A stretch of 64,000 nt of DNA from Pusillimonas sp. TS35 (GCF_009857885.1 NZ_WWER01000006.1:1-64000); one strand, 5' to 3'. Shown: positions 33,333-42,487, numbered from the stretch's first letter. The notes: generated from the sequence alone by a model not told the origin. Numbers and translations are program-made.

Positions 33333-34745
33333 ATGGATTCGGTATTGTCCTTGCGACGTCGGATTCTGGCCGGGGATATCACCGTTGATCAAGCCAGTAC
33401 GGCGCAGTACGCCATAGTGCGTGCTGACTCAGCGCGGCAGTGGGGCTGTCTAACGCACGTTTTTGAGCAACAAGATAGTGTGGACCACCGTCTGCCCTTG
33501 GCCGGAGTAGGCTTGGCGCATAAAGATATCTTTGCTATGCGGGGGCGGTTGCCGCTGTGCGGAACACCGCAGGCGCAAGCGCTTGAGCGAAGGGGTAGTC
33601 CTGTCATCGCAGCGCTCGAGCGTGCTGGCGCGATGACGCTGGCGGCACTTGCGCTGGCGGAGTTCGCCGCAGGGGTAACGGGAGAAAATCCGCACCTGGC
33701 TAGACCAGTCAACCCTATCGACCCGAGAGCCGCCGTTGGCGGATCCTCAAGTGGTTCTGCGGTAGGAGTTGCCGCAGGACTGTGCTACGGATCCGTGGGA
33801 ACGGATACCGCCGGCTCCGTACGCATTCCCGCGGCCAGTTGCGGTATTGTCGGATTGAAGCCCACGCATGGGGCATTGTCGACGTCGGGCTGTTTCCCCT
33901 TGGCGCCTACGTTGGACACCGTGGGAGTGCTGGCGCGTTCGACACTCGACGCAGCCTATATCTATGCTTGTTCGCTAACTGATCATCGGCGAGAGAAGGC
34001 GCTTCCGCGATATGACATACCCCGCTCGATCAAAGATATTGATGCGTGGCCTGCACACATTGCACAGCAGATGCCTGCGAGGGAACGAATCGCCTTTGCA
34101 TTTGAGCATGCATATCCACTGTTTGATCCCGCGCCAACACAGCGCAAAGTTCTGTTAGATTTTGCGCATACATATGCTGCGCACGCGTTGCCAACTCTTC
34201 CTGGATTGCAAACGTTGATCCGAAGCGCCAGTACGGTATTGCATACGGAATCAGCCGTTGTTCATGCCCGTGCGCTATGCGGTGCAGCGCCTGGTTTGAC
34301 CCCCATAACTCGGGCCGTAGCCCTGCCCGGGGCGGCTATACCTGCAGCCTGGTACAGGGCGGCGCTTGCGAACCAAGAACAATTGCGCGCGAACTTTCTT
34401 GAAAACGTGTTGCATGACCACGATATCCTGCTGACGCCGGTATTGCCGCACGGCGTGCCAGATTGGGACATGGTGTGTACAAACTCGCCACACTACCGTT
34501 CAAGTGCATTGTCCGCTTTGTTTAGTTGGACTTCCTTTGTCAATTACCTTGGCTTGCCAGCTATTGTCTTCCCCATCGGGAAAGATGAAAAAGGGCGGCC
34601 AATCAGTATCCAGGCCATTGGTCGCCCTTGGGCCGACGCCACACTTATTGCATTCGCTTGTAACGCGCGGTGTGCGGATCTGCATGCTCCGAATAACGGC
34701 ATGCCTGTAACAGGCGCCAATTCTCCCAATCTATTCACTGTATAA
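33333..34745 (+). CDS. amidase (amidase-signature family)
   Basis: A 470-residue amidase-signature enzyme that hydrolyses a C-N bond with a Ser-cisSer-Lys triad. Lys64 in LAHKD, the GGSSSGSAVGVAAG segment (136-149) and nucleophile Ser162 in GTDTAGSVRIPA are all present. ATG at 33333 follows GGGGACA. It lies after a small AtzG-like frame and six bases before a CoA-transferase gene. AtzE-type, allophanate hydrolase-type and general carboxamide hydrolases all fit; the CoA-transferase downstream suggests that the freed acid is then activated. Confidence 0.86.
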   Translation: MDSVLSLRRRILAGDITVDQASTAQYAIVRADSARQWGCLTHVFEQQDSVDHRLPLAGVGLAHKDIFAMRGRLPLCGTPQAQALERRGSPVIAALERAGAMTLAALALAEFAAGVTGENPHLARPVNPIDPRAAVGGSSSGSAVGVAAGLCYGSVGTDTAGSVRIPAASCGIVGLKPTHGALSTSGCFPLAPTLDTVGVLARSTLDAAYIYACSLTDHRREKALPRYDIPRSIKDIDAWPAHIAQQMPARERIAFAFEHAYPLFDPAPTQRKVLLDFAHTYAAHALPTLPGLQTLIRSASTVLHTESAVVHARALCGAAPGLTPITRAVALPGAAIPAAWYRAALANQEQLRANFLENVLHDHDILLTPVLPHGVPDWDMVCTNSPHYRSSALSALFSWTSFVNYLGLPAIVFPIGKDEKGRPISIQAIGRPWADATLIAFACNARCADLHAPNNGMPVTGANSPNLFTV

Positions 34746-34750
34746 AAACT

Positions 34751-35947
34751 ATGCCCGCTATTCATGCTTCCCGTGCCTTGCAGCCCTTCAGGGTTCTTGA
34801 TCTTTCTCGTGTCCGCGCCGGCCCGACATGCGTGCGCATATTGGCCGACTTCGGCGCGGATGTTATTCGTGTAGAACCTCCTCAGGGGATTGATCCGAAC
34901 GAGGCGATGTTCGCTGCCGATCGTACGGGTGGAGACTTCCAGAATCTCAATCGCAACAAGCGGTCAATGACGTTGAATCTAAAAAAAGCCGATGGCTTGC
35001 AGATCTTCCGCAAGATGGTGCGGGACGCCGATGTAATTGTTGAGAACTGGCGGCCCGACGTCAAAGACAGATTCGGGCTGGACTATGAGTCATTACGTTC
35101 GATAAACCCGCGCATTATCCTGGCAAGCATTTCTGGCTTCGGGCAGACGGGGCCTTATGCTAAGCGACCGGGATTTGATCAGATCATTCAAGGTATGGGC
35201 GGGTTGATGTCGGTTACCGGCCTGCCGGGCCAGGGTCCGGTTCGCGCGGGGCTCGCAGTCGCAGACTCCAGTTCTGGGCTGTATGCTGCCGTTGGCATAC
35301 TCACCGCGCTGCTTGAGCGTGAGCGTTCGGGTGTGGGGCAATGGGTTCAAGTTTCCCTTCTACATGCGCAGATAGCGATGATGGATTTTCAGATGGCTCG
35401 CTATCTGAATGACGGTGACACGCCGGTACAGGTGGGTAATGACCATCCGACGAGCTGCCCGATGGGACTTTTCCATGCCTCGGATGGCCCAATTAACCTG
35501 GGCGCGGCCGGCGAAGGAAACTGGGTGCGTCTATGCACTGCATTGGGAAAGCCGGAATGGCTCGACGAGCCGACCTTTCAGACTGAGAAACTAAGGGTGG
35601 CCAATCGTAGTAGCGTCAATGCAAAGATACAGGAAATTTTCGCGGGCAATACTATGGAGCACTGGGTATCGCTGCTGAATAGCGCTGGTGTGCCGGCGGG
35701 CCCTGTATATACCGTTCCGCAAGTATTTGATGATCCGCAGGTGCGTCACTTGGACGTAACTGCGAGCCATGTGGCGGAAGACGGAACACCGTGTGTTTTC
35801 GTAAAACAGCCCGTTGTGCTGAGCCGCACTCCAGCGGAAGTGCGTGAGCCCGCACCGGGTTGGGGTACCCATACCGATGAGATACTTCAGGCGCTAGGCT
35901 ACTCCGAACCCGAGATCTCCGGTTTGCATGACGCGGGTGTCGTATAA
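34751..35947 (+). CDS. CaiB/BaiF family III CoA-transferase
   Basis: A 398-residue family III CoA-transferase with FRVLDLSRVRAGPTCVRILADFGADVIRVEPP and catalytic Asp172 in LAVADSSSGLYA. It begins six bases after the amidase stop. It is the most divergent of the CoA-transferases in this window from the 17417/20684 pair. Family activity is well supported, donor and acceptor acids are unknown. Confidence 0.87.
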   Translation: MPAIHASRALQPFRVLDLSRVRAGPTCVRILADFGADVIRVEPPQGIDPNEAMFAADRTGGDFQNLNRNKRSMTLNLKKADGLQIFRKMVRDADVIVENWRPDVKDRFGLDYESLRSINPRIILASISGFGQTGPYAKRPGFDQIIQGMGGLMSVTGLPGQGPVRAGLAVADSSSGLYAAVGILTALLERERSGVGQWVQVSLLHAQIAMMDFQMARYLNDGDTPVQVGNDHPTSCPMGLFHASDGPINLGAAGEGNWVRLCTALGKPEWLDEPTFQTEKLRVANRSSVNAKIQEIFAGNTMEHWVSLLNSAGVPAGPVYTVPQVFDDPQVRHLDVTASHVAEDGTPCVFVKQPVVLSRTPAEVREPAPGWGTHTDEILQALGYSEPEISGLHDAGVV

Positions 35948-36049
35948 CGGTCGGGGTGCGGGGGCAGATGCCGCGCCATAGCCCGCGTTGACGGTGGAAT
36001 ATTGCGCTACTGAATGATTGAGCGTTATGGCGGGTGTGGCATGCACCCC

Positions 36050-36422
36050 ATATTCTTCGAAGGTGCTTTCGATGAGTTTTGTATAGGGAAGGCTGGCTCG
36101 GTGTGCGACCAGGGGTATCTGATCGAAGACGACTGTCGCATGACCCTCAGCAACGTATCACGTGTACACTCCGTACCGTGGGGTGTAGACGGTGGCGGTG
36201 CCGGTACTGGAAGTTCGGTTGATCTGTATCGTGATGGCGTTCGTCTTCCAGACGGCCATCGCGAGTTCACTAGGGGGTGACGTTATCGAAATCGTTACGC
36301 CCGGCGGTGGAGGCTACGGTACGCCCGAGGCCCGCATTACGGCCGAGATCGACCAGGACATCCAGGAACGCGTAATCACCCGGGCTCAGGCGGAACTGGC
36401 TTACGGCAGGGTGATAGTGTGA
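36050..36422 (+). pseudogene. C-terminal fragment of a hydantoinase B/oxoprolinase-like gene, frameshifted
   Basis: Two overlapping plus frames together carry the C-terminus of the HyuB family. The first (to the stop at 36278-36280) reads CRMTLSNVSRVHSVPWGVDGGGAGTG, equivalent to the family segment ending in PPWG-x-x-GG-x-x-G. The second continues as GDVIEIVTPGGGGYGTPEAR to the stop before 36423, the standard HyuB end. The change of frame lies around 36260-36280. HyuB proteins are over 500 residues, so only about 120 residues survive, and no N-terminal part or HyuA is visible. A dead gene bordering the RloA/RloB pair. Confidence 0.7.
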
Positions 36423-36524
36423 AACCGGCCTCCAGAATGGCCGCCAGATTCAGGTGTTAAACACTGCGAATGGCGAGGCAGAAACGGTCGGCCAGGCGGT
36501 TACTGTACCGATCCGAGCGCGGGC

Positions 36525-37202
36525 TCACCTTATTGCCAGAGCCTGTATCGCTCTTATCAGCTCATCAACATTTGTTGCCGGATTGATGCTACCGATGGTT
36601 GCGCCTTGTCTTCGCAGGCGTTCTGCATGGATAAACGCATTGGCCAGTTTTTCCTTCAGCTTGCCGTAAACCCCTTTCTGCCCTTTACCGTATTTCTCAA
36701 ACCCTGGCATGGTTCTCAAGACTGAAACGACCTGGTCACCAACTGACTTTCTTCCAGCAGCATGGAACGGCTGATCAGAGTAGCGAAAATGCAGCAACAG
36801 CCAAACCTCAAAACAAGGTGTTGAGGTGATCGCCGCAAATGGTTTTCCGGCAGCAGCTAAATCCTTGACGCGCGTCACAGCACCGTCGAAGGTGCTGTGA
36901 CGATCCCGATCAAACATGCAATACACTTGGTCAAAGACATCACCGGTGAGCGCATCTTCGTCATATAGCGACAGTGCATGCGCTACCACGCGATCAGGTG
37001 ATGCGCCATCATTGGGGGCAACGCGAACCAACTGTGGGCGGATACGCAAGTCGTGCAGCAATTCTCGCAGGTATTGAGGCTCTGTTTTCGTCCCTTCGCA
37101 GACGATCAGGTATCGTTTGCTTCGCTCACGTTCGCGCTTCCTACGCTGCAACGCAGTGCTGGTACGCGCCTTGCGTTTGCGAAACAGATCGTCATGCCCC
37201 AT
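36525..37202 (-). CDS. rloB: RloB-family protein (Toprim-like putative nuclease, defence)
   Basis: A 225-residue RloB-like protein. The Toprim-type acidic residues are visible: Glu36 in YLIVCEGTKTEP and Asp98/Asp100 in CMFDRDRH, with the conserved FEVWLLLHFR (131-140) after them. The basic N-terminus (FRKRKARTSTALQRRKRERERSKR) may contact nucleic acid. It overlaps the end of the upstream ATPase gene by 11 bases. RloA/RloB pairs occur in restriction and defence loci of many bacteria; an AAA-type sensor with a Toprim effector is the same design as OLD- and PARIS-like systems. Direct evidence of function is lacking. Confidence 0.8.
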   Translation of the reverse strand: MGHDDLFRKRKARTSTALQRRKRERERSKRYLIVCEGTKTEPQYLRELLHDLRIRPQLVRVAPNDGASPDRVVAHALSLYDEDALTGDVFDQVYCMFDRDRHSTFDGAVTRVKDLAAAGKPFAAITSTPCFEVWLLLHFRYSDQPFHAAGRKSVGDQVVSVLRTMPGFEKYGKGQKGVYGKLKEKLANAFIHAERLRRQGATIGSINPATNVDELIRAIQALAIR

Positions 37203-38475
37203 AAAAGTCCAAGTCTTTCAAGAACGGAATACCGCCGTAACGCCCGTTCAGGTAGCCGCGTTCAATAGCTTCATTGTCGCGCGGGCTGAAGTCGGATAGC
37301 GGGTACAGACGAGAGGCACTGTTTTCGTCTTTTTCCATAAACCACACTTGGTCTCGGCGTAGCAGTTTTTGACTGAGTAGTGTTGTGTCGTGCGTCGTGA
37401 AAATTAGTTGCGCCTGCGTGCCTTCGTGATGCAGCCGCTTTACCAAGTGGTGCACTAGCAATGGGTGCAGGCTGGTGTCCAGTTCATCGACAACTAAAAC
37501 CCGTTCGTTTTCGAGCACGTCCATCCAAGGGCCTGCAAACGCAAACAACGCGCGAGTGCCGTCAGACTCTTCTGTCTCGTCAAACTCCACTGTTTCTTGC
37601 GTGTTTACATCCTTATGGAAAAAGCGTGGCTCGACCAGTTTCTTGTCGGCCATATTTTTGACAAACTCATCTCGAATAGAGGCGGGCATGTCTTTGGGAA
37701 GAAGCTCTGCGGAAAAGACTGTTTCCTTCACCCGAATGTCGGTGATCGACAAATCAGCTGAATTCATGAATGCAACAATACGAGACCGGTCTGCCTCATC
37801 GGCACAGCGCCGCAGGGTGTAGCCGGCATTAAACCCACTCACGGAACGAAGCACCCGCAATCGCGACTTAAACCAGTCAAATGCCGGTTTGAGTTGTTCG
37901 TTGTTTAGCTGAATCGCGGTTGAAAAGAAAAGCGCATTTGAGCGTGTTTGCGTAGCCCAGGTATGGCGTTGGCGCCCACCATGGAACGATGTGGTGAACT
38001 TGTAGACATCTTTTCCGGCCTTAACGTCAAAGACACGGTGAAACCATTTTTGTGCGCGCCCCAGTGGGTAGGCAATGAGCCATTCTTCCGTAAAACGTTT
38101 ACGGTTGCAGGTGAAGCCGTATTCGTAGCGCACCCCTTGTTCGACAAAGGTGACTTCAAACTCACTATCCGCCTCCCGTGACGCTGCCGTCAGCTTGAAT
38201 GGCACTACGTCGATCTCGTCGCCGGCCTGGCTTTCCTTCTGGGAAGTAAGCACTTGGCCTTCCACAAATTGCAGTGCTTGAATCAGCGTACTTTTGCCAG
38301 AGGCATTGGGGCCATACAACGCAGTGGAGCGAAGCAAGCGGGGTAAGCCGACGTGCTGATCGGGGACAAAAGTATTGAGGGTTTCCAGTTCTTTGAAATA
38401 GGTGGACGCGACCATACTGAGCGTCTGACGCTCCAGAATAGATCGGTAATTGGCGACTGAAAACTCGATTAGCAT
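37192..38475 (-). CDS. rloA: RloA-like AAA ATPase (ABC/SMC-type, defence)
   Basis: A 427-residue SMC/ABC-like ATPase of the COG1106 type. Walker A GPNASGKST is at 55-63, a signature-like EESDGTRAL at 302-310, Walker B VLVVDELDTSLHP at 326-338 and the switch histidine in IFTTHD about 358-363. The N-terminus MLIEFSVANYRSI is the family start, and the conserved end GRYGGIPFL is complete. It is followed, with overlap, by the RloB gene. It is expected to sense invading DNA or its by-products and license the RloB effector. The upstream 80 bases are notably AT-rich compared with the surroundings. Confidence 0.82.
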   Translation of the reverse strand: MLIEFSVANYRSILERQTLSMVASTYFKELETLNTFVPDQHVGLPRLLRSTALYGPNASGKSTLIQALQFVEGQVLTSQKESQAGDEIDVVPFKLTAASREADSEFEVTFVEQGVRYEYGFTCNRKRFTEEWLIAYPLGRAQKWFHRVFDVKAGKDVYKFTTSFHGGRQRHTWATQTRSNALFFSTAIQLNNEQLKPAFDWFKSRLRVLRSVSGFNAGYTLRRCADEADRSRIVAFMNSADLSITDIRVKETVFSAELLPKDMPASIRDEFVKNMADKKLVEPRFFHKDVNTQETVEFDETEESDGTRALFAFAGPWMDVLENERVLVVDELDTSLHPLLVHHLVKRLHHEGTQAQLIFTTHDTTLLSQKLLRRDQVWFMEKDENSASRLYPLSDFSPRDNEAIERGYLNGRYGGIPFLKDLDFYGA

Positions 38476-38739
38476 TGATAAATTTTACGTCAAGATATAG
38501 TTTTTGCACAAGATACGCAAAAAATATTCTGTAATCTACTATTTATGCTTGCCGTGATGTGGGGCATGAGTTATCAGCCGCTCCTGTGGGAAGCGCACCC
38601 CACAACCACAACACAAGGAACACCTCCCAATGCGGCGGATATCGCCTATTACACAGAGGCAGCGCTATTAAGTTGCTTCGCACCAGCATCAAAAGCATGG
38701 CCGCGAGCACGCCTGAGTCGTGTCATCGACTAAAATCCG
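38476..38739. other. AT-rich intergenic region upstream of rloA and the GntR gene
   Basis: Divergent gap containing the rloA promoter region (AT-rich, 38480-38550) and, at its right end, the candidate GntR operator at 38740-38755. Two short plus frames (38545-38747 region) have no family resemblance and were not accepted as genes. Confidence 0.5.
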
Positions 38740-38755
38740 ATATTTGATCAATTAT
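38740..38755. promoter_or_regulatory. candidate GntR operator (autoregulatory copy)
   Basis: ATATTTGATCAATTAT lies 37 bases upstream of the GntR start codon and shares its first 12 bases with the perfect palindrome at 41001-41016 in front of the MmgE/PrpD operon. Two near-identical sites, one before the regulator and one in the divergent control region of the neighbouring catabolic genes, are what is expected for a self-regulating GntR protein. Confidence 0.6.
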
Positions 38756-38791
38756 CGACGTCTCATGATGCGACCAGGGGAGGGCAAGCGC

Positions 38792-39490
38792 ATGAATGCA
38801 GTTCAGAGTGGTTTGCCGCCGCCCACTACTAAGACAGAGTATGTGTATCAGGTGCTGCATGCCGAGATCATGGCTGGCGGATTGCAGCCTGGTCAACGCT
38901 TGCGGCTTGCGGAGATCGCGGCGCGCTATACAACCAGCGAGATGCCTGTGCGCGAGGCGTTGCGGCGCCTGCAGGCGGACGGGTTGGTGAAGTTCGAAAC
39001 GCACCGGGGGGCGACGGTGACCGCTGTGCCGCTGGCGCGGGTGGTCGAGATTATCGCAACACGGACGTTCCTGGAGGTGCTGGCTATTTCCGAGGCGATG
39101 CAGCATCACACGCCGGCGAGCCTTCAAAAGGCTGAGCGGATCAATAAACAGCTCAGCAAAGCGACGGATTCAAAGCGGGCGAGTGAATTGAATCGTGAGT
39201 TTCATGTGCAGCTCTATACGCCTTGCCGTAACGCCTTCCTGAAGCAGGAAATCGATGCGCTGTGGGACAAGGTATGGAGCACGCAACAGCGTTCTGTGTT
39301 TGAGCGCTCGTCGGTTCGCATGCCTGCTGCGGTCGAAGAGCATGCGCAGATTTTGGCTGCGCTCCGCTCAGGTTCCATCGAGCAAGTTCGCCATGCACTA
39401 CTTATCCATAGGCAGCACACCATGGACAGTTGGGAGAAGCAGATAGCGGAAAGCCAGCTCCCGATGTTGGCGGAGCCTGATGCGGGTTGA
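38792..39490 (+). CDS. GntR-family regulator, FCD type
   Basis: A 232-residue FadR-subfamily GntR regulator with winged helix (GGLQPGQRLRLAEIAARYTTSEMPVREALRRLQADGLVKFETHRGATVTAV) and FCD domain. The start at 38792 follows GGAGGGCAAG; ATG codons at 38765 and 38768 are in frame but lack a ribosome-binding site. It converges with the CoA-transferase gene at 39569-40873. Sites with a common ATATTTGATCAA core precede this gene and lie in the CoA-transferase/MmgE divergent region, so it is the probable regulator of that region. Confidence 0.87.
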   Translation: MNAVQSGLPPPTTKTEYVYQVLHAEIMAGGLQPGQRLRLAEIAARYTTSEMPVREALRRLQADGLVKFETHRGATVTAVPLARVVEIIATRTFLEVLAISEAMQHHTPASLQKAERINKQLSKATDSKRASELNREFHVQLYTPCRNAFLKQEIDALWDKVWSTQQRSVFERSSVRMPAAVEEHAQILAALRSGSIEQVRHALLIHRQHTMDSWEKQIAESQLPMLAEPDAG

Positions 39491-39568
39491 ATGAGTTGGG
39501 CGGGGAGCAGGCGTGCGTGTCGGCCTGCGTCTCCCGTGTTTGTGGCGGTTATGGCTGTTTACGAAGGC

Positions 39569-40873
39569 TCAGGCCGGAAGCTGGGTGTCATGGTCGATCA
39601 GTGCCCCTCTTTCGCGCATGCCAGTAATCACGTCCCCGCCGAAGCCCAACTGCTGCAGGATATCGACGGTATGCTCGCCAAAGTAGGGTGCGCGAGCGCG
39701 TACGCCACCCGGGGTTTCGGATAGGTGGATGGGCGTGTTTGCCACGATCGAGGGCTGGCTGGCTCCCGGGTGTTCCACTTCTGCCAGCATGCCTCGTGCG
39801 TGCACATGCGGGTCTGCGAAGATGTCTGTGACCGTATGCACGGGCCCAAACGGTACTTTTCCTCCCAGCAGTGTGGCCAATTCTGATTTCGTATATTGGC
39901 GCGTCCATGTTTGCACGATGTCATTGACGAAGGATGCGTGCCGGGCGCGCGAAACCTTGAGTTTGGTTCGTTCATCGTCCACGAGTTCTGGGCGGCCCAT
40001 AGCCTGGGCCAAGGTTGCCCAGAATCCATCGTTAGGGCAGGCAATGGTGACCCATCCATCCGCTGCTTCGTAAAGCCCAAAGGGGCTGAAGAAGGGGTGG
40101 GCGCTACCTTCGGGCTGCGGCTCAATACCGGCGAAAGAATGCTGGTAAACAATACGTTCGCAAAGCGCAAGGACGGCGTCATACATCGCTACATCGACGA
40201 ACTGGCCCTTTCCTGTTCGTTGCGCCCGATGCAGTGCGCAGAGGATGCCGACGGTGGTGAGGGTCCCGGGGAAAATGTCTCCGACCCCGGGACCGATTTT
40301 CACGTGTTGGCCAGGCCCCGGCCCGGTGATGCCGATGATCCCGCCCATTGCTTGTGCGACGACGTCATAGGCGGGCCAAAACTCATACGGGCTGGCGCCG
40401 GAGCGTGCGTCACCGAATCCGCGAATGGCGGCATAGACGAGCTTGGGGTTGATCGCGCGTAGGTCTTCATACCCCAGTCCGAGACGTTCCATGACGCCTG
40501 ATCGGTAGTTTTCCACCAGTATGTCAGCGGTCGCGACGAGCTTGCGTAGTACGTCTCGCGCCTGCTCGTCCTTGAGGTTGAGCACAATGCTTTTCTTGTT
40601 GCGATTGACGCTTTGGAAGTAGCCGCCAAATCTGTGGTCGGGGTCGTCGGTGCGATAGGGGCCATGGCCGCGGCTCGTGTCGCCATCCAAGGATTCGACT
40701 TTGATTACTTCGGCCCCTTGGTCGCCAAGCAGCATTGTGCAGTATGGGCCCGACAGCATTCTTGTTAAGTCGATCACCCGTACACCGGCAAGCGCGCCTT
40801 CGCCTTCATGTGCGTTTGTTGAAGGTGGTTGCGGCGGTGCCTCAGTGTGCGTCATGCCGGGTAGATCTTTCAT
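39569..40873 (-). CDS. CaiB/BaiF family III CoA-transferase
   Basis: A 434-residue family III CoA-transferase with GVRVIDLTRMLSGPYCTMLLGDQGAEVIKVE and catalytic Asp199 in GPGVGDIFPGT. The start at 40873 is preferred because AGAGGAGCAC precedes it; the open frame extends 21 codons further. About 28 extra residues rich in Pro and Thr precede the conserved N-terminus. Divergent from the MmgE/PrpD-DUF35-thiolase-Bug operon with 188 bases between, and flanked by the GntR gene; probably activates the acid that operon degrades. Confidence 0.87.
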   Translation of the reverse strand: MKDLPGMTHTEAPPQPPSTNAHEGEGALAGVRVIDLTRMLSGPYCTMLLGDQGAEVIKVESLDGDTSRGHGPYRTDDPDHRFGGYFQSVNRNKKSIVLNLKDEQARDVLRKLVATADILVENYRSGVMERLGLGYEDLRAINPKLVYAAIRGFGDARSGASPYEFWPAYDVVAQAMGGIIGITGPGPGQHVKIGPGVGDIFPGTLTTVGILCALHRAQRTGKGQFVDVAMYDAVLALCERIVYQHSFAGIEPQPEGSAHPFFSPFGLYEAADGWVTIACPNDGFWATLAQAMGRPELVDDERTKLKVSRARHASFVNDIVQTWTRQYTKSELATLLGGKVPFGPVHTVTDIFADPHVHARGMLAEVEHPGASQPSIVANTPIHLSETPGGVRARAPYFGEHTVDILQQLGFGGDVITGMRERGALIDHDTQLPA

Positions 40874-41000
40874 GCTTGGTGCTCCTCTTGAAGGTGATGC
40901 GTGCGGGTGCGGGATGATGCGCGGAGGGCGCGCCATTCATGCCGCACGAGCTTTGATGTGATTGGAAAACGATGGATCTTTGATTGTCTGTAGATGTTTG

Positions 41001-41016
41001 ATATTTGATCAAATAT
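41001..41016. promoter_or_regulatory. candidate GntR operator (16-bp perfect palindrome)
   Basis: ATATTTGATCAAATAT is a perfect palindrome in the 188-base divergent region between the CoA-transferase gene and the MmgE/PrpD gene, 46 bases before the latter's start. A second inverted repeat (TATGCT-GGCA-AGCATA) follows at 41021-41036. The same ATATTTGATCAA core occurs at 38740 before the GntR gene. Binding is inferred. Confidence 0.6.
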
Positions 41017-41061
41017 ATTATATGCTGGCAAGCATAAGAGAAAACCACGGGTCAAGACGGT

Positions 41062-42471
41062 ATGGGGCATGCGCTACAGCAACTGGCTGCGTTCATTGTT
41101 CATTTCCCGCGCCACGCTGTTTCGGCGGAGGCGCGGGCGATTGCACGAGAAAGCCTGATCGATACGATTGCGGTATCGATTGCGGGGTGCCGCGAGCCAG
41201 CAGTAAAGCTGGCGGCCGCGTACGTGTCGTCCGCACGCAGTCAGGAGCAGGGCGGCGTTCTCGGCTGGGCTGATGGCGCGTATTATCAACCTGAAGCGGC
41301 CGCGCTCTTCAATGCCGTCAGTGCGCATGCACTTGATTACGACGATGTGACCCAGGCTTGGCGAGGGCACCCGGGCGCGGTTATGTGGCCGGCACTCTAT
41401 GCGATGGCGTCCGGGCAGGCGCCCGATCTTCCATCCGGGCGTTTGCTCGTGGACGTACTGGATGCATACGTGCTCGGCTTTGAGCTTGGTGCGCAGATAG
41501 GTGGCTGTTTAAAACCGGGGCATTATCTCGCTGGCTGGCACGCAACTTGTACCGTAGGCGTCATCGCTGCAGCGGCTGCATGTGCGCGTATTGCAAATCT
41601 TGATGTTACCCAGACGCGCCATGCGCTCGGCTTGGCCATCGCGCAAGCGTCGGGTGTGCAATCCAATTTCGGCACGTCGACAAAACCATTCCAGGTTGGG
41701 TTTGCGGCATCTTCCGCAGTGCGTGCAGTACGGCTGGCAGCCTTGGGGGTAGAGGCGTCCAGCGATGCATTGACGGGGCGCGCGGGGTTCTGTGCGCTTT
41801 ATAGCGGTACGTTGCCGCTTCAGCTGTCGTTACCCACTGAAGAAAACGGAGCCTTCGCGGTTCTGAACCCAGGGGTCGATACCAAGCACTATCCATCATG
41901 CTATGCCACACATCGGGCGATTGAGGCAGCGTTGGCACTGCGCATGCCTGTTGCAGTAAACGGGTCGGATATTGTCGGTATTTGTGTGGAAGGCAGTCCC
42001 GGATCACACACGCCCCTGCGCGCGGGGGCGCCGGAGAATGCGGACCAGGCAAGGTTCAGCGCGGCGTTCTGCGTTGCCAGTGCGCTGGTCGATGGTTCGA
42101 TCCGTTTGCAAAGCTTTACCGGTGCGTCGATTGCGCGGGAGGCAATCCAGCGATTGATGGCGCGAACCCTTGTGAGCGAGACGCCGAACCTCGGTCCGGA
42201 TCGCAGCGCGCGGGTTTCAATCAGCCTGGCTGATGGCACGCGATTTTCAGAAACGATCACGGCACTGCCCGGAAGGGGGCTGGGTTCGGCGTACTTTGCG
42301 CGGTTGAGATCCAAAGTCGACGGCTGTTTGGAACACGCAGGGCTGGGCGAGTATAGCGCGCGCTTATGGGATGAGATCGTGAACACGTCACTGGATTGCC
42401 CCGTATCTGCAATCGGCCTGGCGATGTTTCAGCATCAGCACTCTGTGTCCGGCGTTGTGGAATCGAAATAA
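41062..42471 (+). CDS. MmgE/PrpD family protein
   Basis: A 469-residue MmgE/PrpD protein, the fold of 2-methylcitrate dehydratase, cis-aconitate decarboxylase and related enzymes that add or remove water or carboxyl groups on polycarboxylates. Characteristic segments are DTIAVSIAG, NAVSAHALDYDD, HPGAVMWPALYA, HYLAGWHATCTVGVIAAAAA and KHYPSCYATHRAI. First gene of an operon with DUF35, thiolase and Bug genes. Its presence beside a CoA-transferase and a thiolase suggests a hydroxylated or branched dicarboxylic substrate; this is inference. Confidence 0.86.
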   Translation: MGHALQQLAAFIVHFPRHAVSAEARAIARESLIDTIAVSIAGCREPAVKLAAAYVSSARSQEQGGVLGWADGAYYQPEAAALFNAVSAHALDYDDVTQAWRGHPGAVMWPALYAMASGQAPDLPSGRLLVDVLDAYVLGFELGAQIGGCLKPGHYLAGWHATCTVGVIAAAAACARIANLDVTQTRHALGLAIAQASGVQSNFGTSTKPFQVGFAASSAVRAVRLAALGVEASSDALTGRAGFCALYSGTLPLQLSLPTEENGAFAVLNPGVDTKHYPSCYATHRAIEAALALRMPVAVNGSDIVGICVEGSPGSHTPLRAGAPENADQARFSAAFCVASALVDGSIRLQSFTGASIAREAIQRLMARTLVSETPNLGPDRSARVSISLADGTRFSETITALPGRGLGSAYFARLRSKVDGCLEHAGLGEYSARLWDEIVNTSLDCPVSAIGLAMFQHQHSVSGVVESK

Positions 42472-42487
42472 TCACTTAGGAGATGTA

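Noticed and set aside
38545-38747. Two overlapping 62-codon plus frames before the GntR gene
   Set aside because: No family resemblance and no consistent ribosome-binding site; region better explained as promoter sequence.
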